Part shown: positions 47,999-58,653 of the stretch, one piece after another
How positions within the stretch are numbered: position 1 is the stretch's first letter
How the letters are laid out: every line of letters starts with the position of its first letter
DNA from: Xestospongia bergquistia
Taxonomy: Eukaryota > Porifera > Demospongiae > Haplosclerida > Petrosiidae
Length of the DNA: 64,000 bases
Reading direction: 5' to 3'
Assembly (NCBI GenBank): GCA_963965975.1
Contig: OZ014412.1
Location: 9,281,849 to 9,345,848 of the forward strand
Translations under genes and position numbers: made by a program
Notes under the pieces: model-generated
What the model was told of the DNA's origin: nothing
The model's database searches: none
The model's input: the letters and a program-made list of their open reading frames with translations, nothing else

Positions 47999-48154
47999 AG
48001 GTACCATGTTCCTCGTTCTGAGATAGACATTGGCCATGAAACTTGTAAATCAAATGAAGTTCGAAAATCTTCTGCGATTATTATTGAGAAACCCTCTCTC
48101 TCTACTACGGTAACTCAATCTGATCTATTTAAGTCAGTTGACCTGGACTGTTAG
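47999..48154 (+). CDS. Possible alternative last exon of T1
   Basis: After an ATTATAG acceptor, an open stretch encodes YHVPRSEIDIGHETCKSNEV followed by a Ser/Thr-rich tail, and ends in TAG. It would be in frame if exon 12 of T1 used the internal GTACGG donor shortly before its own stop codon. It could equally be an exon of an older, longer T gene that is no longer used. Confidence 0.35.
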   Translation, partial: RYHVPRSEIDIGHETCKSNEVRKSSAIIIEKPSLSTTVTQSDLFKSVDLDC

Positions 48155-48823
48155 ACCTATTACCCTCGGTTTTTTTTGTCAAAATGGTTTTATTTCTTAT
48201 TGTATATTAAATTAATTCATTAGTATTATAGCCAGACTTAATACTGGGTGAGACTAGTGTTACCATGGTTACTTATAAACCATCATTAGTTACATGTAAA
48301 TGGCATGTGCTGACCAAAGTTAGTATGTTATAAAAGGTAGAACTCTTATCTTAATTGACATCACATCTTGTCTCAACATTGGATGTATCATTGTTGGATA
48401 GCTCATCTCTTTGTGGGATGTGGGATCACTCATCATTGGATAACTTGGCTCCTTCTTGGACTGATTTCTCATGTATTGTAAGACACTCATCTATTCATCA
48501 GATGTCTCATTTCACTTACATAATAATATATTCTAAAGTAAGAACATCATCTATATTGAACTCTCCTCAGTGTCCTAATTGAGTCCATATCCCAATCTGT
48601 CCACTACAGAGAGGGTAACAACTTAAAATTATGTGTTCATTATAGGCATTTTTAACACCTTATCTTTTTTGGATATATATCCTTTACCCTCTAGTCCATA
48701 TATGAACTAGACCATACTACTACTTACATATACATGTACTTACTTTCTAATCTATCTATACTAAGTGTTCATCCCCCAAGAATGTTCTAAGACATATACA
48801 AATGTTTCTTGTCATGCTAAGAG

Positions 48824-49239
48824 CTAACCAAGCAGCCAGTTGAGTGCTTTGTTAACCATTAGTAATGTAGCAGAGATCGTTGCTGTTCCAATCAATACAT
48901 AAAGCCTATAGGAAAGAAGAATGGATACCATGGTATTAAGATTCAAAGAAACTCTATCTTTAGGATTATTGTTCTATATTCTAATTCTGTACTCTATACC
49001 AAGTACTCCTTGACTCTACTATAAGAACACTCATTGATAAAACCAAAGTTACTGTATTCTACCTATATTCTGATAATATATGGGTGACTGTGTGATCTAA
49101 CGAGACATTCACATACCTTAAATTATGTTGCTTAGTAAACAATGTAATGTATCTGTTGTTGTCCCCAATAAAGCTAGAATCAACAATGTTAAGGCTAAAG
49201 AGAGCAGAATAGAGAAGATATTGATAGACAAACAGTGTT
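48824..49239 (-). pseudogene. C-terminal exons of an unidentified membrane protein
   Basis: Two minus-strand exons, 49117-49239 and 48824-48905, join in phase and end at a TAG. They encode LFVYQYLLYSALFSLNIVD, DNNRYITLFTKQHNLR and a TM helix LYVLIGTATISATLLMV. Upstream exons are not visible beyond a doubtful piece near 49330-49390. I do not recognise the family. It may be a real gene whose 5' part I missed or a fragment. Confidence 0.4.
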
Positions 49240-49534
49240 CTATAATAGAAAAAATATATATGTACAAAATAAAATGATTATATCGAGAAGATATCTGTCA
49301 CTAGAGCTATCTCTGAGAGTGAGTGACAACATGTTACAATACAACTCTTGTTGGTTCTGGCAATATCAAATCTGAAGAAAAAATTCAGTGTCATCATGTG
49401 ACTATCACATGCATGTACGTACAGTGGAGCCTATCATAAAGACACCATTAATTTAGAATATCTAACCAGTATTATTTATATTCTGTCTAAATTGAACATG
49501 TGTTATTATTATTTACATGTCTAATGTACATTAG

Positions 49535-49768
49535 ATGAAGAACACCTTTGGGCCGATGTAACAGCATCAATGATGTCTGATGAGGAAGCTGTTGAAGATG
49601 GATCCATGAAACGAAGACAACCTGAATGGAGGTCACAAGTTTTTAATGAATTTATGGATAGATTAAATGAAAGGGCTACAAACTCAAAATTTGCTAGGAA
49701 GAAAAGGGTAATTGGCACACCAGTGAAGTCAGATTTCCCTGCAAACATCAAACCATGGATGATATGAT
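49535..49768 (+). pseudogene. Transposon-associated small ORF fragment
   Basis: An open stretch after an acceptor-like AG: WADVTASMMSDEEAVED, KRRQPEWRSQVFNEFMDRL, ARKKRVIGTPVKSDFP, then stop. The acidic patch followed by RRQPEWRS and a basic tail resembles short ORFs I remember as repeated in sponge and cnidarian genomes. No transposon ends are seen nearby. It is probably not a host gene. Confidence 0.4.
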
Positions 49769-49799
49769 AATTCAGTATGTGACAAACATCAGCACAAAT

Positions 49800-51049
49800 A
49801 TTACACATATTATCATTTATGTATTCATATTATCACTTATCTGTACAAATTTTCTGTTATCACTTATTAATAGAAATTCTGTTTTCATTTATTTTTGAGT
49901 CCAATCATCTTTTCATGTGAATTAATGATACAATAATTTACAAAAATAATTCTAAAATGTAAAGGAAGTTATACAATAGAATATACAGTGGTGAGTATTT
50001 CACTAGGGGAGCTATACATCTGATATACAAGTATTTTACTACCAATATACAGTATGAATACACAAGTGTATAACATGGAAAATACTTTAAGAATACAATA
50101 GTATGTAAACTGTTCCAATACATATATAATACATAGCATGTATTTCATGTGTATACTATAGAATACATAATAATGTAAAACAGTAAAATACACAATGTAT
50201 ACAGTAGAGTATAACAGAGATCTAGCACAGTGAAATGTAGTGACAAATATACTTGATAACAAGAACAGGTAGACTCAATATAATCCTAATGGGAAAGGAT
50301 GATAATATTCTAATAATATCACATGTCCATTGGTATGTTGACTGATTAAATAAGCCACTGCAGTATCTCAGAGAGAAATACCTCATGATAAAAAGGATCA
50401 AACAATAATGTATGTCATTTATCTGATAGAGTAATGATGAATAGAGACAGATGATAAAAGTTATAGTGCATAGATGAATTGATGTGGAGAGTGGATGGAT
50501 ACCTATTGCAGATGAGTATGTTGGACATTAGATAGATGTATTAATAGATAATATCTATACCTGCCACTGACTGCCAGTAGTCCATGTCTAATTATTGTAG
50601 TAGTTCTAATAAACACATTAACAGTCTATACTAATATAGAGTAAGTAACACATAGTAATAGAAGAACTTACTGAGGAAAACTTTGTACTAGTTATATCTC
50701 CTCCATTAAATTATCATCAGTGTATTTATCTCTGCCTCTTATTAGTGTTAAACAAATGAAATGTCCAGTACCTTATATTATAATATTGAACTAAATGTCT
50801 TATTGGTTATCAATACATATATTCTTTTTATGTCATTGGAAATTAGTATTAAACTAAATAGTTATGTGTTATTTATTATACATATCTGGTTGCTGTTGGT
50901 AAATGGCATGAACCTCAGTCAATTTATCTTGTTCTGTCTCATTTACATTACCTTGTTTATTACCATCCTTAGCCTCGTAAGTATTAAGTGATCAGGCGCC
51001 TGGTGCGGTATTACCGTATTACTCACGTGGGATTAAATTTTTCCGCCTA
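49800..51049. other. AT-rich spacer upstream of the chimera
   Basis: No convincing exon. Long minus-strand open stretches at 49938-50262 are products of a TATACAGT-like biased composition. About 80 bp at 50775-50860 recur at 60900-60985 (shared word ATTGGAAATTAGTATTAAAC), another trace of duplication. Confidence 0.5.
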
Positions 51050-54000
51050 ATGGCCATCGACATTTGGTTTTATCTGAAACTGTTCCTTCTGACAGGACTA
51101 GTAGCTGTAGTACCTTATTATGGATGGAAATTATGTAAACTAGTGTTTAAGGTATGATCTTCACAAAACTTTTATGTAAATAATATTTTCTTTTACGTAG
51201 ACATTTAAGGAGTTCTTTATTATGTGGTCTTTACTTGAAGGAGAGAGAAGGTGTGATTAATGTAGAATGAAGTTAGAAATTACTTTGAATTTTGCCACAA
51301 CAAGTAGGCCAGTCTAAGGTTTTAATTTTTATGGTGAATCTGAAAAATGTGCAACAGTTTCTCTGCTTTTTAAGAGAAGCATTGAGTAACATGATTCTGT
51401 TGAATTTCACATTAACTAGAGAACTTTAAGCTATTATTAGTATGAATGTTGTCATTGGTAGTATCACAATAAGATATACCCTAATCACCATTTATTACCA
51501 TACAATACTATACAATACAATATGTAATAATTGATTTAATTATAATAAATAAAACTAACTTACTCTTATTAACAACCTTTGTACATAATAAAGAGATCAA
51601 TAGATTGTAAATTATAGCTTCTGAATAGCTTCCTTCTTTCTTGGCTTTGATAACATGATATAATTGAACTCAAATTTTACTAGACTAAAATCCTATGTTC
51701 TGACTTCTGATACAAGAATTTAATAGGACTCTGTGATATTACCACTTGAAATCATAGAACATTTTTATAATTTGTAATGTTATTCTCAGAAGTAATTTTT
51801 ACACGATTATATTAATCTAAATTGTCCTTTGAAATGTTATATCAACATAATGATGTAATGAAAGTCTCTCTTAAAGAGCTTCTCAATACATTACTGTAGT
51901 TTCTTATAGGGCTGAGAAGAAATCTTAATTGGATTAAGAGTAATTAAATTATATAATTTCATACCACAATCTTATAAATTATGTAATTGTTCCATATATG
52001 GTCTTCTCTTCCTGTTAGTTCTGATCGTAGACAAGTTAATGTACATACAAAGCTACATCCATACATATGTGAATCTGATATCCTTGATGAAGTAAGTGAA
52101 CTATATAATTTCTATTAACATGAAGTAGCTTTTATAGTGAATACTATGACAATAGGTGCTAGGTACCTCCCTCCCTATGTAGATAATGTTTAAAGTACTT
52201 CTTTCTTTGTCTTCTATATAGTATGATATATTTTGTTTCACAACTTCTTAGGAACTCTCTACTATTTAAAAATCTATCAATAGTGTTTTACTATGCCATT
52301 GCCTTCTTGAAAACAACTATAGGATAATTTTATAGTAATAATAATAATGTCTTTTGTAATAACAGGTTAATATTAATGAGATATTTGAGTATAGCCGCCA
52401 ATTCTTTGATATGGATTACAGGTATGTTCCTATAATAATTCTATCTGAGATAATTATCAGTGAATATAGTGAGAGATCATTTTCATATTATCTGGATTAA
52501 TAGTGGTATTTTCTCTTGAATATCTACAGCTCAGATATATGACCAGATGAAGACTAATATTGCTCAAGAGAAAGGAACAACAAGTCATGATGATGCAATG
52601 GAGATTACAGAATCTGAAAATTGGATTACATCAGAGGACATTATTTATAAGGTTATTATTATACTATAGTGTTCTACTAAATGTTACTATGATTTCATAG
52701 GAATCTAATGTGATGGCAAAATGGGATATATTAAATTCAAGTGGAAAGAGACCACTAGAAGATAAAGAGATATCAGATGAGGACTTAAAAAGGAAGAAGG
52801 AAAGACATCATTCAGAACCAACATCTGATTATAATGGTACACGATAATATACTGTTCACTAACTGAAGTGTATTTATATATTTTATTATAGTCCATGCCA
52901 GTGACATTTTACGTTGTCATTATGGTACTCTCTCTCAATCTCTCCAATATCCAGTTCAAGTAGCAGAACTACTTCATGGAGAAGGAGTCATTTCAGATGA
53001 TACTCTAACTATATCTACTCAGCCATTAATGTCACTATTAAAAGCTGTACGTGGTGCTGTCCATAGCAACTATCGTAACCTAAAAGTGTTTGCCAGTGTA
53101 CTTCAAAGATTCACCAATAATATTAAATTAGGTGATGTCATAATGAGTGACTATAGTAAGTTATAAAGTTTATTACATAATGTAATTTTAAAGTATTATT
53201 AAAATTATAGAGCAATCATTTGAAGATAGAACAACACACACTAAACCACTACTACACAGTGAAGGTATATTGTGTTAATATTAATATTATTATCATATTA
53301 TATCTCTTATTGTAGGATCTACTCATAGTCTATCTCATATAAACAATGAGTCTGTTCAAGGTAATATCCTTTATATTCATCTAATAATATTTACTATATC
53401 ATAGATGGGATTTTTGTTCCACGAAGTATGAGTCCTATGTTTAATTCAATGAGACTAGAATTTGGAACAACCTTTAGTAAAATCCGAGATGCTATTAAAG
53501 AGACTTCTGTAACTTTAGAAAACTTAAAAACCTTCCTCCGAGACTGTTATCCTGACCTCAGTCCTCAGTTAACTCATACCAGCAGTAATACACTAGATGA
53601 CATACTGGAAATTGTTAAAGAGAAATGTACATTAATTGACATTGGTATTTTAAAAGCTATTGCCAAACGATTTGGTATTACAAAAGCTGATGTTCACATT
53701 AAAACTTATGAAGATGCTATTGAGGAGTTTTGTTCCACAGTAACAACACGTCTAAGCCTCCAGGAATCTCTTGTGGTGTCAACCAGTTCTCCTCTCAAAT
53801 GTGAGACTGCTAAGTTTGTTCTTGAATGGGATCCTGACAAGACTTCACTGACTGACATTAAAAACCTTTTGTCAGTTGCCTTTGAAAAGTTAAATAAAAG
53901 AGTTAAAGTAATTATTGTGACTGAGGGTAACTCCATCATTGTGACCTGTACCTTTCCACTCAGTATGACAACTTTATTTATTGCCAGAGCTCAGGAGACT

Positions 54001-57000
54001 CTTGAATCAGTTAAAATGAGAGGATTACTCCAACTTACAATTGGTCATTGTACCATTTATGATCATAGAAGAGACAAGGTAAGAGATGAGTAGTATTAGA
54101 CAACAGTTACTACATGTGTTGTTTATTGATATATAGGAGGTTAGAACTATTGTAGAAGAGAGTACAAAGGAGTTGAGAAGTTGTCTGGAACTAGAACAAA
54201 CCATGCGGAAAAAGATGACTATCCAAATATCATCTATTATCAGACAAAATGAAGGTATATTGTGTACAGCTATTGTTTTATTTAATAACTGTCTATTATA
54301 TGATATATCTGATTAATAACTTAATGTTCCTTTATATAGAAACAAGAGAAATGAAAGAAAAGACAATTGAAGATTTAACATCACTTGTGAAAACAAAAGA
54401 AGGTAAATTAATACAACATCAATCAAAAGTCCAATGTTGTCAGTATTTTACATAATATATTAGTGATCAATTTTCTTCTCATTTTATATATAAAGCTATT
54501 GAGAAGAATATACTGTCAGTGTCTACTGAGAGACAGAAAGAGCTAGAGACACTACAAGAAATCATAACGTCATTGACTTTACAAGTAAGAGAGAGAGACC
54601 AACAGATTGAGGAGTTAAAACAGAGCTTGAAAGGTAACTGGTATTAGTGACTTCTCATTATATGACATTGTTACTAGATCTAGCATTCATACCAAAGGTT
54701 CGTAAACCATTAACCAAAGACAGTTCCTTACCTCATCTAAGTAGGTTACACAAAGTCATAATGTTGTCAGTAATAATATATTGATAATCTAATTACAAAT
54801 ATTAAACTTATTGACCAACAGAGTCTTCAGATGACATATTGAAGGATTCTGATGATAAAGAGTCAATCAAAGGTATGTATCTTTGAATATATGTCATTGT
54901 TAGTTATGATAAATGCAAACAAGATCACAATTATGATAAAAATGACATCCTATAATTGTGATGTTAACAGTTATTTCTTGATAGCTGTAGACTTCTCTCA
55001 TAAGACAATAACCTCTAACATTTTCACAAAATGTCTATGAAAAATGGTTGCTTCTTGTATTCGTTAATTGCAGTCTAAAAATATAAGTGAACAAAACTTA
55101 CTAAGGGTCTATGGAGACTTTGCAGTTCCTTACTAGACACACACCCACTCACTTAATGCGAGAAAAGGTGTCTGGTGACTTTAGTCCAATTCCTTGTATT
55201 TAAACCACTTTTTTGGCTCACCAATCAGAATAGTCCTAGGTCATGATGTTGTGAATGTCACTGTTAACAATGGAGAACAAAGTATGGATATCTAGACTCA
55301 AAGATGTTGTTCTTTTTAAAATATTTTCAAAGGAATCAATTTTTGGTACTCAGAATTAGTAAACCAATTGTTGATCAAAAGAGAAAGCTTTTTGTCAATT
55401 TTTAGAAGATAGAAATGTCTTCATTATGTTTTTTTTTGATGTTAAGGCATTATTTTCTAGTATTCTTTGAAACAAAGACTTCAGCTCCTTAGTGTACAAC
55501 TTGTAATGTAACCAGTTATCTTTTCATCTATTGTAATAACACATTTCAATGATGACATCATCCAATAGTGCAATACAAGGGAATGGACTAAAATCACCAG
55601 TCACCACCCTTTCTTGCAAATAAGCAAGTGAGTGTCTGGGAATGAGACTATTTTAAAATAAAATTCATAATAATATTCTAAGCAAACTGTACCCTAAAAT
55701 TTATTTACAAATATTTCATAATTATACTTCATTACAAACTAAAACTTAATTCATAGCCTTTTTAAATAGCTGCTGATTATTATAGACAAGATATTTTTTC
55801 ATTTACTAATTCTTAAAACAATCTGCTTGTCTTTCTTCTATCAATATCTTAACTAATAAGTTTCATCAGATCATTTCATTATTTATAGACTCATTATATC
55901 TAGTCAGTTAGTAAACTCTACGATTCACAAGTCTCAAATTGATATATTAATACCTGATATCTAGTGATGTGTTCTGTTAATATGATAACAATGATAGAAT
56001 TATATTTATTGTTCCTCTATAGCTATATCAACACTCTGTCTAGTTAGCAAAATTTGATAAGCCCCACCTTCTCATAAACTCTTGCCATCGTAACCATATT
56101 CAATAAACAGTAATGGCTTCCTTTCTTCTTCAGTGTATTGTCTGTATATTGTAGTGTGTTATAGTATATATTACTATGTGTGTACTATACTATATACTAA
56201 CTCTGTTTTATAACAGGAGACACTGGAAGTGTTCAGTGGAGAGATGATGACAATAGTGTTAGTCTCATTAGACCAAGTGTAGTAGAAAGTGAAGATGTTA
56301 TAAGTAAATTAATAAAAGAACAACAAACAGGAAAAGAATGGAGTATTCGTCTCATCTCATCATCTCCTGAAAGTACTGCAGTTATTATAAACAATCTTAA
56401 TAAGTGCACAGTGAGGAGACTTCATATATTCAACACTTCATTGGACAGTAAGTGTGTATCGATATTATCAGAGATACTAAAAACTAATAAAACAATAAAG
56501 ATACTACAGATGAACTCCTCTTCACTTACTGGTGGTATCAAACAAGTCAGTGATAGTCTCTTTAATAACAAAACACTTGAGGAATTAACGTTGTTAAATG
56601 TTACTGGTATCACAGATGAAGATATGACTCGCTTATCTACTATATTAGCAAGTAATACAACTTTAAAAGAGCTATATCTCTCCAACTGTAACATCACTGA
56701 TAATGGAGTCCAGTATATCTGTGAAGGACTTACTAAAAACCAAACATTGACTACATTGGACATCGGAGGTAATCCTGAGATCACTTCAGTTAGTACCAGT
56801 ACAATAGCAGATCTAATACAAACAAGTACATCATTGACAACACTTTATCTCCACTATACTTTGCTAAACAATGATGATATCAAGACAATATGTACATCAC
56901 TTAATAAAAATACTACAATATGGACAGTACACTTATCAAAACAATATGAAGAGTATTGTAAGACCTTAGACAGTTATCAAGTTATTAAAGACAGACTTGT

Positions 57001-57013
57001 GTTCTGGTATTAG
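51050..57013 (+). CDS. T-D chimera: membrane segment fused to CARD-like/coiled coil/LRR
   Basis: T-derived exons: 51050-51151, 51201-51250, 52019-52091. Composite exon 52366-52468 runs T exon 4, 15 nt of former T intron, then the tail of D exon 2 (FDMDYRYVPIIILSEIIISE). D-derived exons: 52530-52651, 52701-52836, 52892-53155, 53211-53264, 53316-53360, 53405-54078, 54137-54254, 54340-54402, 54496-54633, 54678-54740, 54822-54872, 56217-57013. If the composite exon is used whole, phases agree to the stop: 950 aa. The product would have T's N-terminal TM helix (about 5-27), then D's second helical module, the 225-aa domain, coiled coil and LRRs. The Death domain and first helical module are absent. 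Caveat: the old T donor (AG|GTATGT, 52421) is still present. Using it would frameshift into a stop in the next exon. If the chimera is not made, an internal ATG in the 52530 exon could start a shorter D product. Confidence 0.55.
51303..51865. repeat. Insertion in chimera intron 2
   Basis: About 560 bp present here but absent from the matching intron of T1 (42612-42813) and T3. It is AT-rich and non-coding. I see no clear inverted ends, so its type is unknown. Confidence 0.6.
55131..55650. mobile_element. MITE in chimera intron 13
   Basis: Duplicate of the MITE at 36695-37214, at the equivalent position of the D-derived part. It was therefore inserted before the D duplication. Confidence 0.75.
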
Positions 57014-57769
57014 TTGTTTATTCTTAATCTATTTCTCAATCACTTTTATTTTCTTTTAAATTTCTCTTAACATTATCTTCTCTTTTATTAACAATTTCTT
57101 TCCCTAACAAAACTAGTAGACAATAAAAATAGAGCAGTTTTACTCAACATTTACTTCTCTAACGTCGCACTTTTTTTCTCTTTGAGGAGGTAGAAGAAAA
57201 CATACTTTAATAATTTTCTTAACTGCTTAGAGAAGTCAACACCTCCTTTCTTATTTTCAGATGAGGTAGAAAACTACACATTAATAATATAACTAGACAA
57301 TTGAGGTCAGTTCAATTGATCAAGTTATAATTAATTTTATATATCAATTGTTACAGTTCAACAATAGATATTTCTGAGATAGAGAAGTTTGCTCACTTAC
57401 ATAACGAATGTTGTAATGATATTAATGGACCGCAATGTACTCTATATTCTATGAACAATGTATATATCACTATTGTAAAGGAGATTATATTGAGGACAAA
57501 GAGAGGAACAATTTGTATATAAGCCTTTAACCTTTAACTGGATACAATATATTAAATGTGGAGTATTATGTAAAGTGAGTTAAAGTAATTGGAAGCAATT
57601 ATTATCTTCTCTCTCTCTCTCTCCATATATCAGCCATTAAGTTAGTGACATCATATCATTTATATTATTATGATGAGGTAATAATTACATCATTAATATG
57701 ACAATGTCTTTTAAGATAGAGTATAGGAATTATCTCATTTTAATATATCTGTTATAGTCTAAATTATTC

Positions 57770-58185
57770 GTATTAGAGTTTTTTCACCAAACAAAAAAGA
57801 GATAAATTAAGCCAAATGTTTTGATAGACTACCTTCATCAGTGGCTTAAATATATAGAAATAAAAGTGCAAAAAACAGTCCTATTTATACTAAAGCTGAA
57901 GAACGAAATCAGGATAATTCTCTGCTGGAGGAATGGATGGTGGGCAAGGATAGATGGTTTTCCCAATTGATCTTATGACCAGTCTGGCAAACATGTTCAG
58001 ACAAGGCACTAGAGAAGGAATCCAGCTTTTTTACTGCTCTTTGATGTTCTTCCAGATGTGATAAGTTTATTCCACTTTCTCCAATGTATGTTGTGTTACA
58101 CTCTTGGTAAGGTTTTTTTGATAAACCACACCTGAGTCCTGTAGTCCTGTATTTTTTGATATACCTACAGGCTACATTGTACAAG
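57770..58185 (-). mobile_element. Penelope-like (GIY-YIG) fragment, second copy
   Basis: Same relic as 39330-39754, with PYQECNTTYIGESG, HVCQTGH and a following WENHLSL stretch on the minus strand. Truncated at the same base. Beyond it lies an FKBP-type TPR relic instead of the LRR fragment. Confidence 0.75.
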
Positions 58186-58217
58186 GGACAAGTGATTATA
58201 TAAAGACAAATACTCAC

Positions 58218-58653
58218 TTGCCCCTTTCTGAAGTGAGCCTTAACATTAGCAGTGTTTTCTTCTAAAACCTGTTGTTTGTAAGAGAAACAATTGGATATTA
58301 CTAGTTGTAAAATCTGTGTCATTCACAGTGAGGTCACACTGGGTCCTAGATTTTTTCTACTGGGTCCTATCAATACTTACTTTATCACATTGCTCTTTAA
58401 CTTCTATAGCCTCATCTAACTTGAGATGGCAGGCAGCCATGTTAAGAAGAAGTAAAAGACGGACATTTTTAGTTTGTTCCTTTTCTTCATCTTTATAAAT
58501 GGAGATTTTATCTACTAGACCATATCCTCATTTATAAACCTTTAGTGCTAACTTGTATTTTCCTGCTTTAAAATAAACAGTGACTTTCTCTTTAATAGTT
58601 GTAGCATCAGTAACTCTGTCTTCTATTTCATCATATTCATATGAACTCTTTGC
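58218..58653 (-). pseudogene. FKBP4/5-type TPR fragment
   Basis: Two minus-strand exons, 58381-58653 and 58218-58268, with good splice sites and matching phase. They encode IKEKVTVYFKAGKYKLALKV, NMAACHLKLDEAIEVKEQCD and VLEENTANVKAHFRKGQ, the TPR region that follows the FK506-binding domains in FKBP52-like immunophilins. An in-frame TGA sits in the first TPR, right after KVYK. No FK506-binding domain is seen upstream (58654-59600), and the next TPR exon is replaced by the Penelope-like fragment. It is a broken piece of an immunophilin gene. Confidence 0.75.

Larger units (their letters stand above)
52437..58185 (+). repeat. Segmental duplication, unit 2 (D gene)
   Basis: Second copy of 34016-39754. 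The left breakpoint lies inside D exon 2, at an AAT microhomology with T intron 4. The right breakpoint is at the truncated edge of the Penelope-like fragment. Confidence 0.92.

Noticed and set aside
49938-50262. Minus-strand Tyr/Ile-rich open frames as a membrane protein
   Set aside because: Composition is driven by TATACA-type low-complexity sequence. There are no splice sites, motif or duplicate to support a gene.
52530-57013. Reading the second D copy simply as a 5'-truncated pseudogene
   Set aside because: The frame remains open and phase-compatible through the upstream T exons, and no inactivating change is found in its exons. Pseudogene status is possible but not supported by the sequence alone.
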